Below, piece after piece: positions 9,680 through 20,913 of a stretch of 64,000 bases of DNA. Under the pieces are notes generated by a model. That model did not search any database. It was not told the DNA's origin and worked only from the letters and a program-made list of their open reading frames with translations. Position numbers and translations under genes: made by a program. Numbering within the stretch: the stretch's first letter is position 1; the number at the start of each line of letters is the position of its first letter. The stretch is taken from the NCBI GenBank assembly GCA_905221615.1, contig CAJNDT010002835.1, positions 685,426 through 749,425 on the forward strand. Reading direction: 5' to 3'. Origin of the DNA: Symbiodinium sp. CCMP2592. Lineage: Eukaryota; Sar; Dinophyceae; Suessiales; Symbiodiniaceae.

Positions 9680-9780
9680 GATCCGTTATAGGATCGCTGG
9701 CTTGGGTGGCCCGCGCCACGAGACCTGATCTTGCCTATAGCCGCACAGAATACCGAGGGTACCGAAAGCACTCCGCTTCA
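9676..9780 (+). pseudogene. Out-of-frame remnant of the RT/RNase H connection
   Basis: In frame 1 from 9676 the translation runs RSVIGSLAWVARATRPDLAYS, trimmed here to its core IGSLAWVARATRPDLAYS. This block is normally found downstream of the YVDD region in Copia polymerases. It directly abuts the end of ORF2, so the residues normally lying between KFKIG and this block are missing, showing an internal deletion with a frame change. A further single-base slip seems to follow around 9735 (QNTEGTE resumes in another frame), after which similarity fades. Confidence 0.75.
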
Positions 9781-10292
9781 CGATTGAGGAACTCAGCCTA
9801 GAGCCTTGAGTCGCCGCACTCGGCTCGGTTGACTGCGCAAGCTCCCGGTATAATCCGGTGAAGTAGGCTTGGCCCAAAGCGGCCAAAATTGGAGCATGAT
9901 TCGGACGTCACACTACAGATAAGACGGGTGTGAAATTTCCCTGTCTTGAAGCGCCGTGTTGACATGTCCTCATGCGAGCGTAGTTTTTGTGTTAGTTCTG
10001 AACGCACCCTGTACGACAGACGTCTTGGGCTCAGACCAAAAAGTGTGCTCGTTTGTGTGGTTGGACACTCACTAATCCAGTTCCTGCTTCAAAAGTTCTT
10101 TCTTGACCAGGGAAAGCCTGCATCTAGAGTGTCAATGACGATGGACCAACCTGAAAACACATGTCCTCCTTTTGTAAACAGCCGGTAAAAGAAGGGCGGG
10201 CCTAGCGCCTGCGGGGCTTAAGTCGCCCTGTAAGCCTGAGAGAAGAGGAGAGAGCGAGACACGCAGAGACAGCCAATAGGCGGACAGACGGA

Positions 10293-10293
10293 C

Positions 10294-10328
<35 letters not shown>

Positions 10329-10337
10329 GAGAGAGAC
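10293..10337. repeat. (GA)n microsatellite
   Basis: Nearly perfect GA dinucleotide run, interrupted once by GCGA. Confidence 0.95.
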
Positions 10338-12524
10338 ATAACTGTAGATAGATAGACAGATGCGCATGTAAACACACATTGAAAGAGAGCGGTAAGAGAC
10401 ATTGCCTAGTTGGCTTTGGTACTAGACTGTTACTAGATCAGACGAAAAGCTTGTTTCCAACTCCAGACAATGTCATCACAAACAGGATTCTCTGACCCGA
10501 AGCCTCACATGCAACATATCCCACTGGCAACTACTCAGGTAGCAGCTCTGCAGAAAGATCTGCAGCAAGCGCAGGCCCTCCTGGCAGTTGAACTCCAGCT
10601 CTTCTGCAACTGAATCTACAGGGCTGTTCTTATGTGGGGTTTAAAAGTAGCAGAATGCACACCCTCATGGGATACATAAAAATTTGGCCCCACCGAAGAG
10701 AAGCGATGAATTCCGAAGTTGCAGGGCTTAGAATATGAACGTAGTAACCTGGAGGGTAAGCTGCCAGGCACTGAACCTGACGCTCGCGCCTGCGAGGGAG
10801 ATTCGTGAGCTTGCCGGCTTTGTCCTCAGGGTCTCGCAGACAAGCGTTCGAGTCAGCACCTCCTCTAAACTTACATAACGCTGACATCATTCCGAAGGCA
10901 TTCCAGATCGGGCTACGGGACTAATCCAAATGAAACCCAACCAGAATCCGAGTGTGCACCCTGCAAGATCAAGATGTTTTATTGCTAAAGCGTCATTTGC
11001 GGATCATTCCTCCCAGCAGTCGGCTTAAGGACCCATCACTTCTTTATAATCTCTGAATACCTACACATGGCAATGTTTGATTCGATTCGCGAAGCATGAA
11101 AAGAATGCCTACAGATATATGTATACATGTAGCACTCGACATGTATGTGCTGCACACGACGTAGTTAGGTTCAATGACTCCTGGGGTTCGGGCCAACCAG
11201 GCCTTAGCAACTCTTTTCCCCGGACACGGGGCTGGAGGGTTCGGTGGTACTCGATGATCTCAGGTCGGCAGAGCTTAGGTCAAAACCGAGAGAGAAGGAG
11301 CACAAAGGATGCGCAGACTACTGCGCAAGGCATGCGAAATAACCGTCATCCAGCAAGGCCGACTAACTTGCAACTCCGTTTCCTCCCGCTCGCCTGGCTC
11401 GCTTGTTCGTTTGCCGACTTGTAGATCTGCCGTGCTTGCTGTGGCTTGCGATGCGGGAGAAGCACTACAATTCACTGGGAGCCGGAAGTTCCGATGCCCT
11501 GCAGTGCCCTGCAAAGAAATGTGGCTGAGATTTTTCACTGCCCGTTGGAACCCTATACAACCCTGCAACAACCGTACATTGCAACCTTGCCAGATGCATG
11601 ACAAAGGCTACGCCGCCTCAAGTTCCAAAACCTTTTGTGTGAGCGGCGAAAACAGCATTTAGCAAGCCTTTACATCCTCTACTGTCAGCGCCGTCGCTAC
11701 ATGCTATGAGGCGACAAAGAGGCCATGGCGGAGCGAGCCGCGTGGACCTCGGCCCACAGGTTCTTTCCACAGTGCTGCGAGCAGTGAGGTAAGGTCTCAC
11801 ATGCTTCTTTGTCGACATGCTGTTTAGGTGTTGGGGCCTAGGTCCTGCGAATGGTTTCGCGGGTTTTTTCCCTAGTTTGGGGCTGGTGCTAAGGCAGCGC
11901 TGCGTGTGAAAGGATGGCCTTCACCCACCCAAGCCGGAGCTACGATAGGCCAATAAAGCACCCCAGGACGCCGGTGCTCAGGCCAGCGATTCGGGCGACG
12001 GGCCATGTTTTCACATTATGGCGCAACCATCATCAGGGTCCTGCATTATTGGTCATTGGTTGAACTCAGTTGCCTCTAGCGGAAGAGCCTCGTCAAATAG
12101 ATCCTGAATGCCAGAACCTTGAGTCCTAAACCCACGTCGTAGTTGCACAATGTCCTCGTAAAAGATTTCCATACATGTTAGCGCCGAAACACGGGACAAC
12201 AGATGAAGTCTTGTGCTACAGTATTTCGTTGCAGGAAGCATATTTAAAGCCATTCGAGCTGATATGTTTGTCTCGCGCTGCCTTGCGATTCTACTTGAAT
12301 TTCGGGTTTCGGATGTAGCAGCTATGGGGTTTGGAGCCAAGCCTCCGAAGTTAAGCCTTTGAGAGTACTCGTAGCAAAGGGATGACCGCAACGATCCGAA
12401 TCTTGAATCCCTGACGTCTACATCTCTCAAAAAGACGAGAGCCTGAGGAGGAAGCCTTGCGCACCGAGCTCGCTGCAGCGGTGGAGGAGCTGCAAGCCAC
12501 TGGACCACATGGTAGTTCTATGAT

Positions 12525-12546
12525 TCTCTCTCTCTCTCTCTCCCTC
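12525..12546. repeat. (CT)n microsatellite
   Basis: Short CT run, opposite in strand sense to the GA tract at 10.3 kb. Confidence 0.9.
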
Positions 12547-14250
12547 AGCTCCCTCGGCTGGGAGAAACTCTTGACATGAGGAACAATTAGTACGGGGAGT
12601 TGGTTCTAGAAGTGGCATGGATCAGAAACCCGTGGCATTTGCATGATAGTGAGGTCGGGATTCCACTTACACATGTCAACTTGCAACTCCGCGTTAGAGC
12701 TGAACTGCGCCTTCAGTCCCACCCCCTCTGCGCAGCCAACCAACCCTCTAAGGCCGTGAAATCGTCGGCTGAGCGACGGGAATCTACAGCTGACAATACG
12801 GAAGAGCAGTTCCAGCCTCCAGCAGGCATGTATAAGGGCTTTTTGATTTCCAAATCAGCTGGGCGGGTAGGAAATAACAATCCAGACCGTAGCTTGGGCG
12901 GAGAATGCAGCTCTCGGAAGGCTCCTATGGCTCAGCGATACAAGCTGAATAGGTTCTAGGCCTAGGTTTCCTTTGCTGGGATTCCAAAAGGCTGTGTCGT
13001 CTAGTCAAACATTCAAACTATCCAGTGTTTATGTTGCTCGGGATGGCTTGAGTCTTTATGTCTTTGGTTTAGTGCAGAATTTGGTTCTTGTTCTGGTTTT
13101 GGTGTGTTCCGGCTTCAAAAGAATCCTACAGTGAAACATGTAATGCACGATTTCTGGCATTTAAGGTGCAACGCGTGGGTGTTTTGGTCTCGAGGCTCAT
13201 TTAAAAGTAGGAACCTCTGCAAGCCTTCCCAACCAGGTGGGCAGAAGCGTCCAGACACGAGGGCGTCTTTTGCGGCTGCAAAGGCAGATGACCCGGAGGC
13301 GGCTATCCCGGTGATGAGTGGTTTTCTTCGGGCTGGGGGGGGGGTGCTATTAATACCGGCTTGCCTTCTCGGCTTATAGAGTGTGGAAGGTACTGGTATG
13401 CTTGTCGACAGTCCATCCTCAAATACGGGAGCTGAAGCGCTCACACCAAAGTTCTTCTACCGGTGTGCTGAAGCTATTCCCGATAGTTGCAGCTGGGTCA
13501 GTTCTGATTGTTTCACACCTGCCATATGTCACAGGCCTTGTTGTGGTTAACGTTTCTCAAGACATGACTGCGTGCTGTTGCTAAAGCCTGCAACATGCAT
13601 CATGTTCTGTGGAGCGCATCTGCTGGAGAGCTCCACTTTGCGGATCCTTGGCGTTCCGGCATTGGGGCGTTTAAAGAACATCCTGATAATTCAGCAAGCA
13701 CGAGAGCAAGCGATTCAGTCTCTTAGCCCTTCAAGCCGCCATCCCAAACACTGAAGCCTTGACCCCAGTCTACGAACATCGCAAACGCACAGGTGCCTCC
13801 TTCAGCTAAGTTTTGGAACCTGAAGCCTTAAATAAACCCTACGCCGAAACCCTTCCAATCGATGCAACGGGCCAGGATTAGACGTCACTGTAACACAGCT
13901 GGAGAAACTACAGTAGCTCCGGTGAGTGGGGAGCAAAGACGCCAGGGCTTGACATCCCTCCTCGCGTCCCAGGAGCCAACACCTTCAGTTTAATAGATTA
14001 AGTAGTGTCAAGCCTGTATTGCTATCCAGTTTGTTGCCTTGATTGTTGGGTATGAATCTTCCTCATGCGCATCGAATACGGCTTGGGGTTCAGAGATTCC
14101 GTGAAGGACGGCACGGCTTCGGGTTTGATGCTTTCGAGCTTTCGGGTTTGTTGGCATCCTTGGCTTTGGGTGGTGATGGTGTGAAGAACAGATGTGGCTG
14201 TTGGGCCTTCCTCCTGCTCCTAGTCCGACTCCTACTCCCGCACGACCGCA

Positions 14251-14257
14251 ACTACTA

Positions 14258-14289
<32 letters not shown>

Positions 14290-14319
14290 GCTACTACTAC
14301 TACTACTACAACTACTACA

Positions 14320-14375
<56 letters not shown>

Positions 14376-14428
14376 ACTACTCTACTCTACCACTACCACT
14401 ACCACTACCACTACCACTACCACTACCA

Positions 14429-14484
<56 letters not shown>

Positions 14485-14500
14485 GCTGCTACTGCTACTG

Positions 14501-14575
<75 letters not shown>

Positions 14576-14680
14576 GTACTCGTACTCGTGCTAGTAATGC
14601 TAGTACTAGTACTAGTACTAGTACTAGTACTAGTAGTTGTAATAATACTAGTAGTTGTAATAGTACTAGTAGTTGTTGCT
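14251..14680. repeat. Compound TAC/TGC trinucleotide array with a TAGTAC end
   Basis: The left part is TGC/TAC units, the middle is long (TAC)n with CCACTA hexamers. The right part switches through TACTCG to the palindromic hexamer TAGTAC and then to GTAGTTGT units. The strand sense of the triplet thus reverses inside the array, which would allow intrastrand pairing. The poly-Tyr, poly-Leu and poly-Val ORFs across it are artefacts of the repeat. Confidence 0.95.
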
Positions 14681-17600
14681 GCACAAGCAGTACGCTCCGT
14701 CGAGTAGTACCAGCCGCACGAGCGCTGGTATAATTAGCAGTAGCACTAGTTGGCAGCCGTCGGAGGAAAAGAAGCAGCAGCAGCAGGTTGTTGGCGTCTC
14801 TGTTGCTGCTGTGAAAAGGCCCCCTAACTCCTGTCAAAATATCCGACAGCATGCACCAAAGCCCTGGATCCTCCTTCAGAGGAATCCTTGGCGGTGGCTT
14901 TGCTTCAGCCCAACGACGAGGGACACAGCTTGCTTCAGGCTCTTGGATTGAAGATGCTTTATTGTAGCATTTGTTTCATGTTCTGTCAGGACGCAGGCTG
15001 AAGTTTCCGAACTATAGGGCTCCTGGTTGTCGGTTGCACGGCTCAAACAAGGGTTTCAGACTAGAGGCTTTGGCCTGTAGGCCTCTTGACTTTGCCCACC
15101 GCTGTGAGTTTTCTGTTTTCATGTTGTAGGAAAATGTAGGCCTTTATGGCTGTCGGAGTTCAAGTTTCTTAAACTTGAAGCGTCGATCATGCGCCACGGC
15201 GAGTGAGGCTCAATGCGACGCTGCAAAAAGGAACGACTCAAGGGGCCGAATTAAAAGAAGCTTGTGAAAAAATGGACGACAGCAAACTTCGTGGCACAAG
15301 GGTTGAAAGGGTTGGCACTAGCAGTTCTGCCAGGGGAGACTGCAGCGATTTACGGAGTTCAAGCAGCACCTGACTGTATCCATAAGGGCCTTACAAATCT
15401 CGTGAGCTTTGAGGGAGGGCACCTCGTCAAAAGCCGCTCCAAGTTCCAAGCTCTAGTTCGACGTTGGCCCGAAAATGAAAACAGAGATAAGGTTGCACGC
15501 TGGATTTCTTGCTAGAAATGGATACACGGCATCAAGACCCAAAACTCGTAATGCTAGCTAGAATACCACCACACCAGCAATAACAAGATTACTACCAGAC
15601 TATGAAGAAGGAGAAAGCTGCAATAGTAACTGTAATCGTAGGTAGAAAGCAGAAAGGCAAGAGTAGCAATGCGAAGTCGACGCAACGGAATAAGACTAGT
15701 GACCATCCCGGTGTCTTTTTGCATTTGCGGTGAGGTGGCGCTCGAAGCCGGGTCCTACAAGGCTGCAGAGAAGCTTCTGGAAGAAGGCGTGAGACTTGAA
15801 AACGCTACATTTTTCCTCCAGCCTAGGAGGACCCTTAGATTCCGGACCTTACTAGAATCTGACAGTCACTTCAGGAGCACTTAATTACGACATCTCTGAG
15901 CTCTGTAGAATGAGCCGAGACCTGGCCTGCGCTAAAAGCTGAAAGATTCTGGAGCTTCGAAACTGCCGGGCTGCAAGATGCAACGAATACACTCCTACGA
16001 TTCAGAAAACATTTCTGAGAAGCGTCAGTGGTGTGCGATCATCCTTAAGTCTGTGCCTCAAGCAACCAGGCTTTCAGAGTCTTGCTCAATCTCTTGGATG
16101 AGGGTGGGCACCCGTGAGCAGGAATCTAGATTTCCCCTGTTCTGACTGATGGGCAAAGTTTCATAAAACCCAAAACCGTAGAACGCTAATTTTAGAATCT
16201 GGAACGGCAAGCCCAAAGTCTGCAAAGCCAACACTGTGACATCGACACCTTATATTCTACTGTAAGCCCAAATCCAAACTGAAGCTTCGAATCTTGCAGT
16301 CCCGCACACGCAAACCCCCCAAATCCATAAAATGCCCAAGCTACCAAACTCACCCTCAGAAAGTAAGGCGAAGCATTGCTATAAGTCCAGTCCTGAGACC
16401 AGGACAGAAGCTGTTTGAGCGGTCCGGGGCCCTGACAATTGCGACTTTTCATGATGATTTAAGCACTTTTTAGCTATTAGTTGTCCTTGGGAACCCCAAT
16501 GTATAGAAACCATGTGTAGCATGGCCATGGCCCCAACTAGTGCCGGGCATACTACCAGTATGTGTTGTAATACTTGCGTTCGCTGCGATATCCCGGCATT
16601 GCTGACATGCTACCCGCACGTTTTGCCTGCAGTATGGATATGGTCTAGTGCTCTAAACTCATCTCATGAGCAAATACCGGCTACACTAGCACGTCGACAT
16701 GATTAGCACTAGCGGTCGGAAGCTGACCTATAGCTCTTCGCGCCTATTGAGGATGGAGTACTGACGTCTTGTTTGCCTGATCGCTACTATTAAGCAGCGG
16801 CTGACCGAGATTGGTACTGCTGCCTCTGACCACCATCCTTTTACTTTGTGTCGCAGTTGCATGCATGGGCTTATGATTTGTCGTTGTATTTGCACAGGTA
16901 TCATAGGGGAAAAGGAAGGACCCTTAATGGGGACCTTTAGCCTATAATGGGCTATATAATGAGTATATAATAGCTAGATTAAGGGTATATAATAGCTATA
17001 TTAAGGGTATATACCTAGGGGTCCTTATTAAGGATCCCTCCTTTTACCCTTGGAAGGTATGTTTGGTTAGTGGTGTCGTACATATGTACTTGATCATGCA
17101 TGTGTTTCTGGCATGTACTTCTTATGCATGAAGCTGACTGTGTTTTCTTGTGCACGCATGCTTACTTTATGTTCAAGCGACAGGCATTGCTACCAAGTGC
17201 TCTCCTTCACAGCAGTGGCAGTTTCAGCACAGGGCCCGTTGTTGTTGACATCGTCGCAGCTGCAGCAGCAGTAGCTGTAGTGGTAGTCGTGTTCGTAGTA
17301 GCGGTGGCAGTACTAGCACTAGCAACAGTACTTGTACGTACTTGCACTTCTACAAGTACTACTACTGCTGCTACTGTAGTGCCTCCTGTTGAGAGTTCAC
17401 AAAACCGGCAGCCTGGGCAACGCTGCCTTACCAACTGTGCGGCTTCCTCGACATAGGCGACTCGACTAGCGGGCCAACACAGACAAACAAAGCCATGGTA
17501 GCAGAAGCTACGACTCCTCCAACTCGCACCCTCGACTCTGCCCTGGCAGCAGCAAACATGCTCATCATGTGCACAACCGAGCGGCAATCATGACGATGAC

Positions 17601-17760
17601 TATGGGGTCATTTCAAGCACCGTCGCAGTCAGCTCTGTCGTTGTTGTAGCGAATAAAAGTAAGAGTTGGAGCAGCGGAGTAGCAGTAGCAGCAAAGTATC
17701 AGCGGCCGAAGTCGCTGTAGCACGAGCATTGCTGCTGCTCCACTGCCGCTCCAACTTCGA
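14681..17760. other. Non-coding stretch, no gene recognised
   Basis: Only short unassignable ORFs. It contains the foldback element at 16.9-17.05 kb and imperfect GTA/GCA triplets around 17.25-17.37 kb. Confidence 0.5.
16906..17051. mobile_element. MITE-like foldback element
   Basis: The left arm (16906-16933) reads GGGGAAAAGGAAGGACCCTT and onward. The right arm (17019-17051) is its near-perfect reverse complement, with one-base gaps and a few mismatches. The about 85-nt A+T-rich centre contains two copies of a TTAAGGGTATATA word plus TATATAATAGCTA repeats. There is no room for a coding region. GGTAT occurs on both outer flanks (about 16898 and 17056) but not immediately at the arms, so a target duplication is only possible. 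Confidence 0.6.
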
Positions 17761-17763
17761 CGA

Positions 17764-17849
17764 CGACTGTTGATGCTGCTCCTGCTACTGCTACTGTACT
17801 GCTGCTGCTGCTACTACTACTACTGCTGCTACTACTACTACTACTACTG

Positions 17850-17888
<39 letters not shown>

Positions 17889-17900
17889 TTACTACCACGA
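17764..17900. repeat. Compound CTG/CTA trinucleotide array
   Basis: Runs of TGC and TAC triplets in the same strand sense as the 14.3 kb array, ending in CCACGA variants. Confidence 0.95.
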
Positions 17901-19089
17901 CCACCACGAGAACTCTGCCAGACGCTCCAGAAGCCGTAGCGCTAGTTCCTACTTGATAGCACCCCTTGCTCGTCGTCGTGTCTTTTTCACAACAATCCTG
18001 GAACCTCTCCCAAACTTTCGACACTCCCCCGACATCTGCTGGAACTTTCGCGAAGTCTATATTGTGCAAGGCACGAATTCGAGCAGAAGCTTCGAGAAGA
18101 GCTGTTCGAGCAACAGCGGAGGCACTTGCGGGCCAGGGTGTGAAGGTAAAGGTATCGAAAGTTTTCGTGATATAGCAGGGATGCGGTCTTCAAAGAGATG
18201 GTATTTTCCAAGCGAATAAGAGCTCCAAGTGTAACCAGTATCAGCAATTGAGGCTATCAACTTCTGGATTTTTGGGGGTTTTCGGCCTGCCATGGATGGC
18301 AGCTACCGTCTTGTCACTGCAGCCCTGCAAAAATTGCAATTTCGAGGTTTGCTGCATGCTTTCTCAGTGCAGCCTTGTCAGCTCGAGCTGGGCACACTAA
18401 GAGGAGGCTCACATGCCGATCGCCAGAACGGTAGGCACGTATGTGCCCTAAACCTCGCCAGCGCCCACTGCTGAAACCTCAAGCTGAGGAGGACCCGCTC
18501 TGACTCTCTGACAACAGACCACGAGTCGAGGGGCTCTCGAAGCCCGGAACCCCGAAGCCCACTGAGCTCCAAATTCCCTTTTTCTCGGGTCATCTCGGGT
18601 CCTTGCATTAAGGATCCTTCCGTCTGGGGTCGGCCCCCTGTATTCAGAAGCTCCCCCCAATGCCGCCGTCCGAACATGCGCCGGGCCGGCCGGGCGAGAG
18701 CTGCATGCCTTTGGGAGGGCGACAACTTGGCCAGAGAGGCGCAGCACTGCGTACAAAGCCACGGGTCTGAGTTGCAGGCTTCGGGCAAACTGTAGGAGTT
18801 GGGATGCCTTCGGTTTGGTAGTTATGCAGACTGCTGGACTTTAACAGGGTCGGGAAAGTGGACGACTTCGTAAGGATACCTGCATGCAGCGTTTTCTGAG
18901 TTCTGGATTTCATCGGGTTGTGCAGAAGAGAAAGGGCGGCTTGGGATAGCAAAGAGCGACCGTGAGGTCTCCGGGGTGTTGAGCCTCCGCAGTCCAGCAG
19001 GCTCTGTGATTCTGTGGAACTGGCAGGAGGCAGAAAGCGTGTTGAAACCCTGAAACCCTGACCCAAGCCCAACCCATGGATGGGGCGAG
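17901..19089. other. Non-coding or unassigned stretch
   Basis: Overlapping short ORFs on both strands; none resembles a known family and no splice-linked exon series could be traced. Confidence 0.4.
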
Positions 19090-20913
19090 GCCTTCGCCAA
19101 GGCCGTCACAGCATGCGACGCGGCACGTGCATGGCAACATGCGCTTGCCCTGGCAGACGCCGAAGACTCGGTGGCTCCATAAACTGTGCGTTGTACGGAA
19201 CCTTATCGCAAACAGGCACATGTTGCTGCGACAGCGCAGCCGAGTAACACCTGTCCTAAGCCGCTCTAGGTTTTGATGGTTCGGCAAAGCACCACTGGCT
19301 CTGAGCCCACGAACTTCACGAGGTCATGCTGGAGCAAGGCCACGGGAAGTGCCTGGCGGGGGTGCATGCTCAAATGATGTGGTGCCGCTCGAATGGGAAG
19401 TGGAACCGTGCAGTCGGCCTGCTGCCGGTTTGCATTTAAACGACTGCCCTGCACTCGCAAACCCCGATGGCGCTACAGTATTCTCTCCGGCTTGTTTCGG
19501 AGCATGTTTAGGTATGTCGACCCAAGGGTGGTCAGCGGCTTCCCCTTGAATGTCTTGTCTTCGGTGTTACCCGTCCTTTCCCATTTCTCCTTCCGTACTT
19601 GTTCAGATTCTCTTGATTTGGCAGTCCTGGACTGTCCGACCTACACCCGCTACAGACCTTGCATGGACTTGTACGAAGCCCAAACAAGGCTCACGGTTTG
19701 GAACTTGGCATGTATATCCTCTCGGCTGCACATTGCCTCCCATATCTACTTAGGCTATCTGCCCAGTTCGTAGGATACCAGGTGCTGTTCTGATCCTGGC
19801 CCCCCGTTGGAGTGCTGGAACAAACCAAAGCCTGAATCCTTCCAACGCAGCGAGAAGGTTGCAAGACATGAACTCTCGGGAGCTTTCGCCCTCCAGCGTG
19901 ACCTATGCCCTCATCATCGCGGCATGTCGGCAGTCGAACGAATGGAGATGGCCCCTGAGGCTGGTTGCTGCACTGACCTTAGGCTGACTATACGAGCATT
20001 TGTTTGGGCGTCTTCATGACGGGTCTTTTTCTGGCTTGGACGCTGAATGGTTTGATGCGTTTCTAGCTGCGTCGTAGCTCTCACTACTTGCTTCACGCGA
20101 GGAGCTGCTGCTGATTTCCATTTCAAGTCAGCGTCAGAGCAGAGTTGCACCTCTTCAGCTGTGGCCCAGGACAGAAGAGGGCTTCCCCTTGGACACCCAC
20201 GTCTGTGGTGCAGCAGCAGGCGCTTGCCAGCAAGTGGGCCACTGGCGCTGGGCCGCATGGGTACTGGAGCAGCTTTGGGAAAGCAGGGGCAAAGGCCCCA
20301 GCACCGAAGACATCTCCTTGAATTTGGCGCTTGCCACTTGCAAAGAGGGCCGAAAGTGGCAGCAAGCACTCCACATGCTTGCAGAGGCCGGCGAGCTGGT
20401 TTGGGACGACGTGGCAGCGAGCTCCTTGATTAAAGCCCTTGGCCCGCGATGGGCCATCAGCCTTGCCATCCTCGACCTGGCCCCTGGCGGCCCTGGCGTC
20501 TCAGCCCGGGCTGCGGCCATTGCCTCCTGCACGCAGGCGCGGCAATGGAAGCAATCCTTAGCATTGATCACCGGGCAGATCGATGCAGTTGCGCTCAGTT
20601 CCGCCGTCAGCAGTTGTGCGCAGAGCACAGAGTGGCAGAGGGCCCTTGCTTTGGGGAGCAGTTATGCCAATGATGCTAATTCGTACCAAGATGGTATCCT
20701 TTGGAGCTCTCTGCTCAGCGCATGTGAACATGGGAGTGCCTGGGACCTGGCCTTGGAGCTCTTCGGGCAGATGCAGCATGCGACGGGCTTGCACCCGAAC
20801 TTAGCCGTCTTCGGGACCCTCCTGCGATCTTGCAGTGCTTCCTACCGTTGGGAGGAGGCATTGCAGCAGGCATCTTCGATGAAGGCCATGGGAGCCCAAT
20901 GCCCAAGAAGCAG
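19090..20913 (+). CDS. PPR-like repeat protein, partial multi-exon gene
   Basis: Four exons carry helix-pair repeats with the pattern of an alanine/cysteine-rich first helix followed by W..AL.L, typical of dinoflagellate pentatricopeptide proteins, which usually bind organellar RNA. Approximate exons: 19090-19160 (AFAKAVTACDAARAWQHALA after an AG acceptor), 19360-19425 (WCRSNGKWNRAVGLL), 19835-19970 (SVTYALIIAACRQSNEW) and 20186-20913. The last exon holds at least five repeats, for example LNLALATCKEGRKWQQAL, LSSAVSSCAQSTEWQRAL and LWSSLLSACEHGSAWDLAL. It ends at CAG followed by GTAAGT, a consensus donor, and the frame closes two bases inside that intron, so the gene continues downstream. No start or targeting peptide was found. 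First two exons are less certain than the last two. Confidence 0.7.

Larger units (their letters stand above)
1..9780 (+). mobile_element. Copia-type retroelement, 5' end outside window, 3' end degraded
   Basis: Domain order is gag zinc knuckle, retropepsin-like segment, RapZ-C-like domain, integrase, 2OG-Fe(II) oxygenase-like domain, DUF488-like domain, then RVT_2-type reverse transcriptase. Integrase before RT defines Ty1/Copia order. The element enters from the left edge already open in frame 1, so the 5' LTR and the start of gag are not visible. On the right, the RT frame collapses at about 9676 and a short out-of-frame remnant runs to about 9780; no RNase H domain, 3' LTR or polypurine tract was recognised. 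The copy is non-functional as it stands, yet two ORFs of over 3 kb and 6 kb are intact, so it is probably a fairly young insertion. Unusually long for Copia because of the extra domains. Confidence 0.93.
9781..14245. other. Non-coding stretch with no supported gene
   Basis: ORFs here are short, overlap on both strands and resemble no family I know. A (GA)n tract and a (CT)n tract lie inside. The part just after 9780 may still be retroelement 3' sequence, since the left boundary of non-element DNA could not be found. Confidence 0.5.

Noticed and set aside
14043-14852. Long ORFs rich in Tyr, Leu or Val on both strands
   Set aside because: They are translations of the TAC-type array; every frame of such a repeat lacks stops.
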